NCBI GenBank assembly: GCA_004369085.1
Contig: ML210146.1
Location: 372,001 to 436,000, forward strand
Direction: 5' to 3'
DNA length: 64,000 nucleotides
Source of the DNA: Coprinopsis marcescibilis
Taxonomy: Eukaryota > Basidiomycota > Agaricomycetes > Agaricales > Psathyrellaceae
The notes beneath the pieces were generated by a model that was given only the letters and a program-made list of their open reading frames with translations, did no database searches and was not told the DNA's origin. This document shows, piece after piece, positions 1 to 10,400 of this stretch (position 1 is the stretch's first letter; the number at the start of each line of letters is the position of its first letter). The translations under genes were made by a program, and so were the position numbers.

Positions 1-226
1 CGGCTTGTTCAGCTTTTCGTTTTCTACTTTTCGATTCTTTCTTCCTAGCAGCTTCTTTGGGCTCTAGCATGCTACTAAGAGGACCATCCAGTCCCAACGA
101 TCTCAGCAGTTCTTTATTCTAAGTTCATGCTACTGGTTAGGACCCCACTCTGTCCGGGTAAGCGCAAACCCGTACCTTTCGGATGTTTTCTTCGCGCTGC
201 CTCTCGTATTCTGATAGAGGAGCCAT
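1..226 (-). CDS. N-terminal fragment of an unidentified protein, runs off the left edge
   Basis: Only the first two exons are inside the window. The start codon is at 226, exon 1 ends at 176 with donor GTACGG, and exon 2 begins at 118 after an AG acceptor and stays open to base 1. The protein begins MAPLSEYERQREENIRK and continues NKELLRSLGL, followed by a Lys/Arg-rich stretch. A start of the type SEYExxRxxNI followed by NxxLLxxLGL is found in fungal Cmr1-like WD40 DNA-damage-binding proteins and in some other basidiomycete nuclear proteins. The assignment is therefore only a suggestion. The WD40 region, if there is one, would lie outside the window. The splice junction keeps frame exactly, so I am confident that this is a real gene. 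Confidence 0.55.
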
Positions 227-569
227 ACTCTGCGGTATGACAGAGCTTGTGAGCGTCGACGTTGATCTGAGAAGGAAGAATGCCACCCGTGATGTTGATG
301 AACCAGCGCTGAGCGCGCCAGCCTATTCAATGCGTTGGCACCGGCACGTGGAATCCGTGTGGCCGTGATGTCAAAGCCTAAATGAGCGCTCGTTGCTTGC
401 TTCCTTGCATTAGCCTTCCTCCCAATTTGCACCTATGTTCAATTGACCGTTCCTGTAATATCGATATGGTGTCACCAAGTCCTGTAAGCAATGGTATCTA
501 GAATATATAAATATGCAGCCGTCCCAAATTATGAATCGAAAGAGAAGCATGAAATGCCTCGAAGGAACT
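227..569. other. Intergenic, upstream of the edge gene and downstream of SEC9
   Basis: This is the promoter side of the edge gene and the 3' side of SEC9; both are on the minus strand. Short open frames here have no coding character. I see no repeat or RNA gene. Confidence 0.5.
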
Positions 570-1734
570 CTAGATCTTCTTCAACTACAAGGCAAGTCAG
601 TTGTCATGGTCGCACATATAATTGTGTATCGACATACTCTTTCGGTATTCCTGTCGATCTTGAAGTTGAGGTTGTCAGTCTTGTCAGAGATTCTAGTGAT
701 ACGACTGTTCTGGGCGTCGAGCTCTTGGTTCATGGCCTTTGCCGTAACGTTGAGGCTCTTGGTGAGGCGGCTGATCTCATCGAGATTCCCATCCATCTCG
801 TCCTCGAGTTCATCGTCTGACGCAGTCGCATCGAACTGGAAACGCTTTCGACCCTCTTTGTTGCTTGAACCCTGGGCCCTTCTCCCACCAAGGAGTTCGT
901 CCTCGTCGGCTTGACCGTATGTCGTAGCTCTGCCGATGCGCTGCTGCGTTTCGCGCACATCAAGCATAGCCTTCTCTCGTGCATCCCGCTCGTCTTCATA
1001 CCGCTCTTCAATCTTCTGCTGCTGTGCCATGCGCTGTTTATCTTTGTTCCATGATACAACAGGACGGAAGATGGATCGATTGAGTTGCTTGAGCTCGCCA
1101 GTCTTGTCCTCTGCACGGAGAGAGTAACCCTTGGAAACGTCAAGATGGCGCTCAGTGCTTGCGAGTTTCTCTGCAAAGAATAAGGGGAAGCTCCAACGAT
1201 CAAGAACGATTCTGCTTTACCGGACTGGTCGCCCAATCGAACCAGGGTGTTGCGGGCAGTTTCTTCAGCCTCTCTGGCCATCTGGAGTGCGTTTCGAGTG
1301 GATGCAACGCTCTCCTGCTTGACATATCGGGTTTGCTTCTTGATTCCCTCGACATCATCGTCTGTCTCCTGCCCAGGTTCCCTCTGGGGAACATTCCCGC
1401 CGTCGAAGAACCTGCCTGAGCCTGACTTGGAAGCATCATAGCCGGAGAAGAGTTCGTTGCGATCCTGATCTACCTGGCGTCCACCGTCGCCTCGAGAATA
1501 GGCATCGCCGACGTGCCTATTTCTGTTATACTTGTCGTAGGATGGCGCATTATTAATATCAGGAGGGGGCCCTCTTCCAGTGGACGCAGAGTAGGCTACG
1601 CTGTCAAAGGCTCCAGCATCGCGGCTGGGAACATAGGTTTGGGGTGTGTATCGTGACGCTGCCGGCAGAGATGACGGTGGAGGGGGCCCAGCAACTGGAG
1701 GGATAGAAGACTCTTTCTTCTTGAACCAGTTCAT
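570..1734 (-). CDS. SEC9: Sec9/SNAP-25-type t-SNARE
   Basis: Plasma-membrane t-SNARE that supplies two helices (Qb and Qc) to the exocytic SNARE bundle with Sso and Snc partners. Three exons (1734-1221, 1170-638, 584-570) give 353 residues. The protein starts MNWFKKKES, the usual fungal Sec9 start, so I chose 1734 over the in-frame ATG at 1743. About 120 low-complexity residues (Pro, Ser, Gly, Tyr) precede the Qb helix, which starts near IKKQTRYVKQ. The Qc helix is near the C-terminus (LDEISRLTKSLNVTA, then DAQNSRITRISDKTD). The last exon is only 15 nt and encodes LKKI and the stop, giving the typical end NTERLKKI. Without it the frame would run into intron sequence. There is no transmembrane segment or Cys cluster, as in yeast Sec9. 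Confidence 0.93.
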
Positions 1735-1964
1735 GCCTTGCAATTGGATTGGATGGAGGTCGGGAGAAAGTCTACTGCAGTCACAGCTTTCCGCCTTGCG
1801 CCTGTTGTCAGCTTAAATAGGTCCACGTGCCGATCAAAAGGCACCGCAAAAGCTATGTCCGTTAACAAGGTCAATGACCATTCCTTACCATTCCCCAGTC
1901 ATTTTACCCCAGAAACCTTGCAGAAATGGGATAATATGGTGTATTATATGAAAATCAATGTATG

Positions 1965-4274
1965 TTATGATGACTTGTGTCGCTTCTTCGTTTTCAAGTC
2001 CTTTGCCGATTTCCCGACAACTGTCACACCCTTTCCACTCTTGACTATCTTCTCTAAAGCAGCCTGCTTCTGCTTCTTCACTCCTCCGATACTTCTGGCC
2101 TTCGCTACCTTGTCGATAGTATTGTCCAGCAGTGACCGCTGCTTCTTCTTGAGCTTGCGTTCCTTGGTCCGCAGCGCTCTTTTCTCGAGTGGTGTAAGTT
2201 CGCTCTTCGAACGTATATGAGAGGTTTCGGCAGAAAAGATCTCCTCGGGTGCGAGCATTGAGTTCGCTGATTTCGCGGTGGGGAGGGCTGATTCCATTGT
2301 TGTAGCCGACACATCGGATACGGTGGAGATGATAGACTTTGGCTGAAAATGGGATGAGTACATCGAACGGGAGCGCTGTGTGTCGAAAACGCTCACTTGT
2401 TTCGGAACGAAATACGCGTTGCTCAATGCATCAAGCTTCTCCGATATCTTATCCCACAACGCATCGAGTTCTTCGTGCTCCTTCTTCAGTTTACCATCGC
2501 GATCATCAGTCTTGCCCGACTCGTCACCGGCCATGTACTCGTTTTCGTATATCTGCGCCAAAGACTGGGTCGACTTTGTATCTTGGAGTTCCAGAATCCT
2601 GGAAGGAAGGAATGCCTTGTCATCGACTGGTCGAAGGCGAACGACGTCGTCGAAACGGTCTTCCAAAATGCGAGCTTTGATCACGTCCTCGAGCGACTGG
2701 ACCTTTTCTTCGGTGATAACAGGGGCCGATTTCATGGCACGTTCGAACTCGAGGTCTTCCTCCAGAAGCGAGTTCTGAGGGCGCGAACGAGTGTCTGCCT
2801 CGCCCATTAGGGTCCAATCCTTACGTGACACGTTCTCCGTCTCGAACTCTGATATCTGTTGCTGAAGGGTGGCCAGCCGCTTTTGGTGAGTTGACATATC
2901 TAGCGCCGGTTGTCAGAAAGAGTAAACTTGGAACAAAGAAAGTATGGTACCTGTCTGCGGCTCCTCTCCATCCTCGTCGGCGAACAGGTCATCTTTGAGA
3001 CGTTCAATGGTCGATCTGACATTGCCTTGTTCGCTCGACGACGAGTCGCCCTCAGAGAGCGAGCCAACATCAGACTCCTCGTCCTCTTCTAAAGAGTTTG
3101 TTTTAAGTTCGGTATTGTCCCGTTGCTTCTTACGAACAACATTTTTCTTTGCCGAGGGCTGGATTTTTTTGACGCGGACTTCTTCGTGGAATCGCACTTT
3201 CCCCGTCGCTTTCGAAGGACCCGCTTTCTGTGGGGGCTCGAAGAAGTCTGCATAAAAGAGTTCTATTGAATGCGTTAGTCAAGGATCCAGCTGAAGCGAT
3301 TTAATTATCAAACCTTTGGTATTATCATCATCTTCTTCTTCAGCTTCGATATCGTCACCTACTGGTGCAAATAAATCGACTGAGTCCAGGTCAGACTCAT
3401 CGTCAGATTCATCTTCTGCCGCCAGGTGACCCCGCGTCGACCTCTTCGCCTCGGCCTTGTCCACCTCTGAGTTGAACGCGGTCAAGTCAAAGAAATCGTC
3501 ATCTACTTGCGATGCACCTCGCTTTCGTTTTCTGAATTGGGAGATTGTAGGGGCGACCTCTTCGCGAAGAGTCTCGTACTGAGGACCCTCGTCTCTGTCT
3601 TCCGAGCCTTCGTCTTCATCCTCGCCGAGCGTCTCCTCAAAGCCATTCACGTCGTCCATGGAATCATCCCCTCCGTCTATTGCGACATCATCCTGAGAAG
3701 AGTCCTCGTCAGAATGGCTGTCTTCGTCTTCTGAGCCACTATCCTCTTCTGAATCCGAGTCGTCTATGGAAAATCCTGCAGTTTGCAAGCTTTTACGAAA
3801 GTCCTCGTCTTCGTCTCCCGAGTCCTGGCTGACGAGCTCGCCTTCCAACACAACGTCTAATAATTCACAAAGGTGTTGGGTGCGGAGATCTAGTTGGGCC
3901 CACACTTGTTCTTCCTCCAGACCGTCAACGAAAAGAGATGCGAGAGGTGTTGCGCGAAAGGTGGTGTGGGCAGACTGAGGTTGTTTTGCGGATTTTGACT
4001 GGCTTTGGGACCGAGTTTTGGGTGCTCTTAATGGCGTCAGCGATGCAAACAAGTCGTTTACATGTTTGATTGAGTCTGGTTCTGATCTTAATGCTGGCAA
4101 GAGGTGTGATGAGAAATACTGGTTGAGACAATATGGAGACTTACAGGCATCAAATACAGTCTTTGCGGCTTTGAGTGCAGCATCTGTGATGGCCTCACTA
4201 CCGAGAGCGAACTCTGCGGTATTTTCTAGATGCCTGGTGAGATCTGAGAGTGCGGTCTCTGAGGCAAACGACAT
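1965..4274 (-). CDS. MPP10: U3 snoRNP / SSU processome protein Mpp10
   Basis: Nucleolar scaffold of the small-subunit processome that binds Imp3 and Imp4 during 18S rRNA maturation. The start MSFASETALSDLTRH at 4274 is followed by a helical N-terminal domain, then long acidic stretches rich in Asp, Glu and Ser. The conserved ELFYADFFEPP block and KVRFHEEVRVKKI follow, and after them the conserved C-terminal half (DMSTHQKRLATLQQQI; FVPKQVSVFDTQ; MLAPEEIF; then a basic tail). Introns at 3263-3313 and 2900-2950 are both 51 nt and join in frame. A third 51-nt stretch, 4094-4144, has GTAAGT and CCAG borders and contains no stop. It is probably an intron too, giving 718 residues instead of 735. Confidence 0.93.
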
Positions 4275-4556
4275 TTGGAGAGCCTACTAGTAGACGATCA
4301 CGGTGGAGTTGGACAAAAAACGGGATCACTGTGTTGTTGTGTTTGGCAAATGGAATGAATAGTCACAGAATCTTGTAGTCGAGTCGAGTCTTATTATCTG
4401 GCAAATGGATAGTACTCGCCAGTCTCCATTCTCCGAATCATATGTGTGCGTTGAGGGAACAAAACGACAGGTCTATAATGCGCTCTGAAGATGTTAATTA
4501 GCGCACATTCTGTTTTATTTCCAGAGGCTCTTGTTGACTTTTCTATTTCTTTAAGG

Positions 4557-5466
4557 ATGGTTGCTGGATTTTCAAAGGCCGTGACTCTATATCTCGTCCC
4601 TGTTCTCGGCCTGGCTGCCACGCTTCTGTCGCTTTTTGCCATTCTTGCCCCTACACTCTTGCTTCACGATCGCGTAAACCTGCTGGTTGTGTCTCCTTCC
4701 ACCGCCCTATCACAATCTGGTCCTTCGCGCTCGACCGATGGTCCCAGTGTGTTTCTTTGTGTTCTAGGTGCTCGAGTCTATCTGCAATACTCCTGTTTTC
4801 TCTCTTGCTAATGAAATTCGACGTAGGATCATGCTCCAGACCAAGCAGCAACGCTAGCATCACCTGCATCCTGCCAGCCCTTGAACCCAAATTCGGCAAG
4901 TTCCTGGAATCAGCAATGTGCACGGGCTAACGGACCTGCGCGTCAGACTTGCGTGTGCTACCGGCTAATGAACCTTGCCTAGTGCTTTCAGCCCCATCCG
5001 CTGTAGCACCTGCTTTCATTGCCGTCGCTCCCTGGCCTTCTTAATCCCGTACTCCCTTATTTCATTCAGGGACAATGTGCCAGGTAAAGATTCTGGATTG
5101 CTGAGTGCTCCACTCCTGCATAAACTATCTGCCTGGATTGGCGTCTTTGGCTTCATGATCGGTGAGGAAAGCGAAAGTCCTTACGATCAAGCTAATTTGT
5201 GTCTAGGCTCACTGCCTTCTTAATTGTTCGCATGTGGTTCGGCACAGCCGTCAAGGATTTCAATGCTACTATTCTCGAACAAGGCGCTCAGGGGCACGAA
5301 CTCGTTGCAGAAATAGGCAATGGATTCACCAGTACGTCCTTGATTGGTGCCATTTTGGACAGGGGGGATTGGTTCCACAACTACAGTGGTATACGTTGCA
5401 CACGCATTCTACGCGGTCCCTGTCATAAGCTTGTTGACAAAGTTCAATGTCAAGCTCACGAAGTAA
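4557..5466 (+). pseudogene. SUR7/PalI-family membrane protein gene with two apparent frameshifts
   Basis: The pieces spell a fungal SUR7/PalI-like protein. There is an N-terminal membrane segment (VTLYLVPVLGLAATLLSLFA), an extracellular loop with the VLGSCSRP...ITC cysteine pair, then three hydrophobic segments (APAFIAVA/LAFLIPYSLISF; AWIGVFGFMIG/LTAFLIV; VYVAHAFYAVPVIS) and the end FNVKLTK. Introns: 4768-4826, a GC-AG intron 4896-4946 (donor GCAAGT, branch GCTAAC), 5162-5206 and 5332-5386. The frame breaks between 5021 and 5043, where APAFIAVA runs into a stop while LAFLIPYS continues two bases out of phase. It breaks again across the 5162-5206 intron, where one base is missing. Neighbouring genes are intact, so this is either a recent pseudogene or two local sequence errors. 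Family members act in plasma-membrane domains, eisosomes or pH sensing. Confidence 0.7.
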
Positions 5467-5872
5467 CAGCCGGCCGAAACACGGACCTCATCACCTCGAT
5501 TTCAATCACCATACAATAACATGTACCTAATACAAGCTATCCGATCTCATCCTCTAATGACGCTACTCCGGTCGGGTCATAATCGGACCTTTCGAAGTCA
5601 CACTTCGCTAGGGAAAGTTTGTGGACACTTGCAATCGTGTTCCCTCCACAGTCTTCCTTTGGCTATCCTCGCCTGCACCAGGTTTAAGAGCTCCTATTCT
5701 GGATTAACTTCCTATGCCGTTGACTTGACACAGACTTGGCCATCTGACCAAAGAACCACCCACGTATTCCCGCAAAATCACTCGAACCATCGTACCAAAC
5801 TTGCTGGTATTTTAGCAGCGCCTGTTTGAATGGAGGTTGTTGTCTTGTGCTTTCTGTCCCACCTGTATCCCC
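5467..5872 (+). other. Intergenic between the SUR7-type gene and the PL8 lyase
   Basis: This must hold the 3'UTR of the SUR7-type gene and the promoter of the lyase gene. The open frame at 5521-5829 has no coding character or splice logic. I see no repeat. Confidence 0.5.
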
Positions 5873-8800
5873 ATGGCTGGGCTCTTTGTCCTGGTGGGAT
5901 TGACACTCTCACTTCTTCTTTTATCATTCCTCTTCCCGCTACTCTCCAGTCTCAGCCACCGTGTTGTCTTCGACTTCGCCCGCGAACAGGACAGATTATG
6001 GTATTCAGAATTAAGCAACATCGTCGAGCATGATAAATCACTGTCAGACAATAGCGGGGGGAGTCGTTTGTCTCCGAGGCAAGCCCTTTCGGACCTCACC
6101 ACGATTCATCAACGCCGACTTTCATCCATAATTGGGGAAGTCGGCTCACCTGGTAACATTTCTCGTTGGTAGGCTGTCCCCACTTTTACACATTCTTTTT
6201 CCTCTGACCTTCCGATTCAGGATATCTTCTTTGGACGTCGCTGGGAAATGGCCAGATTCTGAGATCGATTATACCACCGGCTGCGCTGCAAGGAGAGCCA
6301 ATTGGCCTGCTCAAGTTCATTGGCAACGTATATGTGAGTTTCTTTACAGTTGTAGACACTATAGGGACTGATCACCTTCATAGTGATAATGAGCGGAGCG
6401 TGGCATGGGGGCCTGGCGGGAGGAGAACGCTGGGTCCGCAACGAAAGCCTGAGACAGGCCACCAGGCTGGCAATGAATTACTGGTTCCAAAGGGACATCA
6501 GGACGCTGGACTGCCTCGACCGTGGTGGCACAACTCGTTGCCCTTGCGATGATGCAGACATTACATTTTGGCACGCGTTTTCCCAACCTGTTGGCGCTCC
6601 ACCGTTCTAACCCCATCATGGCAGGAACACCAATTGGTTTTCAAACGTAAGGAGCTCGCTCTACATACGTCGTCCAGACTTGCCTTAACCCTCTGAACCA
6701 CTTAGATAATCCTCATACCAGAACTAGTCGGGCAATCTTGCTTGCTTCTGGGGAACTCCTTGTCGGCTAGCGAAGCCGCATCATGCATTCGTATAACCTT
6801 CCGCTCTTTCAACACATTTGGTCGGTCGATCAACGGGGTGGGATACCTCACCGGTGCAAATACCCTGGACGTGGCCAGAATTGGTATAGATCATGGGCTC
6901 CTAAGCTCCAACGCCTCCATCGTTAATGAGGCATATCGGCGCACCCACGACGAGCTAGTCGTTCAGAACGATACCAAGGCTGATGGCATTCGACTTGATG
7001 GCTCTTTCGGTGCATTACTTTTGCAATTCTTGATATCCCATGACTTGCTGAGATCAAGTTCTAGGTCAACATGCTGGGATCCTGTATAACGGGAACTACG
7101 GTGAGTCAGAGAAGCTGTTCCGATGCCCCTAGCTACAAGACTTATGTCTACACAGGGAGAGACTAGCAAGTAGTGTCCATGTCGTTGATATACTTGTATT
7201 AAGGGTTTGCCGCACAGCTCCAACGCCGTCCTAGACGTCGAACTTATAGCCTCTGGAACACAGTTCGGGGCACAAGAGACTGGTCGGCTCGCTTTCGACA
7301 GACTTATCGAGGGCCATGCATGGATGATATTCGCCGACTCGCTCACCCAATCATTGCATTTCGACCTGGTGAGCTTCCTTTTACTGCGAGATAATTGAAG
7401 GCATTCCAACATCAAAGCAGTCTGCTCTCGGAAGATTTATAACCTTCCCAGTGGCAGATAACCAGTGCGTAGTGGCCTTTATTCGCAGTCTGCCCACTTA
7501 TGGAGCTCTGGCAGGGCGACCGGGGGGATCCACATGAATCTGACAAAGGTCAGGGAACTTGGACGGCTTTGGCCCTCCAAGGCTCTCACAGACTTTGCAG
7601 ATTCGCTCCTAGGTAGGGCCCGGAGCGCAAACGCTGGTAGCCTGCTGGGAAACAAGGTTTTTTATACCAACGACTACGTGGTATGTCGCAATGGCACGCA
7701 TTTCAATCATTAGCCTAAACCCCGATAGGTACACCGGGGAGAAAGTTACGTTACTTCCCTGAGGATGTTTTCCAACAGGACAGCCAACACTGAATGTGTT
7801 AATTCGCAAAATGTGGGTGTTAAACCCGATCGACTGAGGCGACTGTTCATCTCACATCCGTTTAGCCGCTAGGACTGCACCTTTCCGACGGAACCCTGTA
7901 CAAGTATATTCGAGGGGATGAATACGAAGACATCGCCGCTGCATGGGACTGGAATCTTATACCAGGCATCACTACGGACTACCGGAACGCCCCCTTGAAC
8001 TGCACTGGAGCAGGAGTCACAGGCGTAGAGAGTTTTGTAGGGGGAGCCTCCGATTCCCAAGTAGGGGTTGCGGCGATGCAGTTCATAAGCCCATTAACAA
8101 GGTCTCTGCGATGGCAGAAGACATGGTTCTTCTTGAAAGACGATGTTCAGCATGTGATGGTGAATATCTTGACTTCCAACAGCAAGGCACCTCTCTACTC
8201 TGTGCTCGATCAACGACGCCGGTTTGGACCAACAATCGTCAATGGGGAACCAGTCTCTGGCGCAGTGACAATGTACCAAAACCCGCAGCAGCTGTGGCAT
8301 GCAGATATTGGATACGTGTTTCCCAATTATGGAAACGATTCGGCTGTACTGAACTTGCAACTGGAGGAAAAGACGGGCAATTGGTCGTCCATTGGAACGT
8401 CCACTCAACCACCGACCAAAGTCGAACTCTGGGCTGGCTGGCTGCAGCACACAACCACCACCAAGCCCATCGAGTACACAACGTTTCTTGGTGTTAGCTA
8501 TTCTGATTTCAGCCGGAAATTCAGCCAACCCCAACCAAGAATACGCACGGTCTCCAACAACGAGGCTGTTACCGCCATATTCGACACTCAAACAAGCATT
8601 GCAATGGCTGTTTATTGGCGCAAGACGGCATCTTTGACCGTGACGCCGGGCCCTACCTCTGCGCCTATAACTATCACTGTATCAGGAGAAGTAATCATGA
8701 TATTCTCGTTTATGACGGGGAAGATCGTTGTTTCTGACCCTTCACAAACGCTCAGCAAGGTCGATCTGACCCTCGCAATTGGTGATGGTTCGAGGCCGTC

Positions 8801-8891
8801 GTTTTGGACGGGGGATAGGAAGAAGACGCTGACCTTCCAATTACCAACAGGAGGGCAAGCGGGGGATAGTGTAACCCAGACGGTCGAATAA
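5873..8891 (+). CDS. Polysaccharide lyase family 8 enzyme (hyaluronate/chondroitin/xanthan-lyase type), secreted
   Basis: Cleaves an uronic-acid-containing polysaccharide by beta-elimination; the substrate cannot be read from sequence. Twelve exons join in frame through introns that include 6641-6705. The start MAGLFVLVGLTL is a signal peptide or anchor of about 25 hydrophobic residues. The alpha/alpha-toroid domain follows (DSEIDYTTGCAARRANWP; GAWHGGLAGGE; INGVGYLTGANTLDVA). Next comes the catalytic region (SFGQHAGILYNGNYG, containing the family His and Tyr; the Asn lies in GANTLD). The beta-sandwich part follows (DYVHRGESYVTSLRMFS; EDIAAAWDWNLIPG; GASDSQVGVAAMQF; WQKTWFFLKDDVQHV). The catalytic residues appear to be kept, so the enzyme is probably active. 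It fits a saprotrophic or cell-wall-remodelling role. Confidence 0.9.
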
Positions 8892-8984
8892 CACAAATCA
8901 TGAAATGATCATAGACACAGAGAGATAGAGAGAGTAAAAAGCAATGATGTATGATTCCAGTGGTCGAATAATGGTACAGAGGAA

Positions 8985-9916
8985 CTAGAATTCCTGTGCG
9001 TAAGCATCAGGCTGTTGCTGGTAGGCGGCCTCAGGAGCGGCCTCAGCGGGGACAGCGACAGGGGCAACAGCGACAGGTTCCTTTTGTTCGGACAAGGGCT
9101 CGGAGATAATCTTATCAACGGGGGGTTCGAGGATTTGGACTGAGTCTGGAAGAGGCTTGCGGGGGCCGAGTTGTCCCTCAGGGTCGTAGCCCTTCATGCT
9201 TTGCAAAACTTTAGTACCGATGACTGCCGGTCATGGAAATTCAAAACTTACATCTTGACCTTGATACCCAACACACCCTGTCGCAGAAGAACGTGGCGGA
9301 CGGCATAGTCAACGAAGTCTCGGACGGGTTGACCAGAGTGGATCATGAAACCGTCGGTGAACTTCATCGATTTGGCGCGGGCAGCACGTAGCTTTCCGCT
9401 AACAACCACCTCGCAACCCTTGGCACCTGACTCCATAACGAATCGGAGGACACCATAGCAAGCACTGCAAAAGGGTTAAGTACTGTCACACAGACAGGAT
9501 CAGTAATTAAACTCACCGGCGGACGGCAAGACCACCGAGCAACTTGTATCTCAAACTCTCGCATTGGGCAATAGCTGAAAGACCACGGGTTTGAACCTTC
9601 TCTGCGTACAATTCAAGGGAGTTTTCGGGGAACTTGAATCGCTTTTGGACGAGGGCGGTGAGTTCACGAATGCGGCGACCCTTTTCACCAAGAACTTCCT
9701 GAGTGTGGGTAGCACGGACGATGATCTAGCGCCCATCGTCAATAATCGAACACATTAGAAACGAGTTATATGTACCTCAGTTCGTGCATGGGTGACACGA
9801 ACATCACAGCCAGAGTAACCCTCCTCGGCCAACTCGCGGGTGAAGAATTCATTGAGTTCCGCACGAAAGACACCGTCCGCTACAAACTTTCGCTTTTTGC
9901 TGATTTGACTGGCCAT
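8985..9916 (-). CDS. RPS3: 40S ribosomal protein uS3
   Basis: Small-subunit protein at the mRNA entry channel, with a KH domain. Exons 9916-9776, 9725-9517, 9464-9252 and 9198-8985 sum to 777 nt, 258 residues. It starts [17 protein letters not shown] and includes the KH-region sequence [19 protein letters not shown]. The conserved stretches [18 protein letters not shown] and [16 protein letters not shown] follow. The C-terminal tail is Ala/Pro/Glu/Gln-rich, as in other fungal uS3. A probable 5'UTR intron (9927-9986, GTAGGC...TTATAG) ends ten bases before the start codon. Confidence 0.97.
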
Positions 9917-10400
9917 GTTGGGAGGGCTATAACAAGCAAACTCTGGTCAATATTTCAGACTACAGGGGAGCTTGGGCGTTGCCTACCTCTGTTGGAGGAC
10001 GTCGATATTGGCTTGCTCACTGATCTCGCTGCATTGGATAGTTGTGGCTTGAAAGACTATGCAGTTCAAGCCCGGAAGTTGCCGAGGGTTTCGTGGGAAA
10101 GCTGAGGCCTTCTTAAACGCCGGGCCCGTCTTCCGATTCTCTCTGTCACAAAGACCACAGCTGGCTCGCAAAGGTGTGTATTTTGCAAGCTTTTTTCTTC
10201 AATGACGAGTGTTGTTCTTTTTACAACCACAATTGGCACCTCTTAGTCGACTTGCGTCGCCGTACTTGTACAGCGATTCACTGACATAAATGACTTTCTG
10301 AGATTAACTTTGCTCTCGCTTCATGTCAACCCTGTTGCTTAAAATCTTTCTCTACAGATAACGACGAAGTAAGATACCCGATCATGCTCAGTTTACCATA
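9917..10400. other. Intergenic: RPS3 leader and promoter, thiolase 3' side
   Basis: Contains the likely RPS3 5'UTR intron (9927-9986), the RPS3 promoter and the 3'UTR of the thiolase gene. I see no further gene or repeat. Confidence 0.5.

Noticed and set aside
4651..4923. Minus-strand frame of 90 residues opposite the SUR7-type gene
   Set aside because: The plus strand spells the family-specific VLGSCSRP region; the minus frame has no support.
5521..5829. 102-residue frame between the SUR7-type gene and the PL8 lyase
   Set aside because: No homology or codon character, and it sits exactly in the expected 3'UTR/promoter gap.
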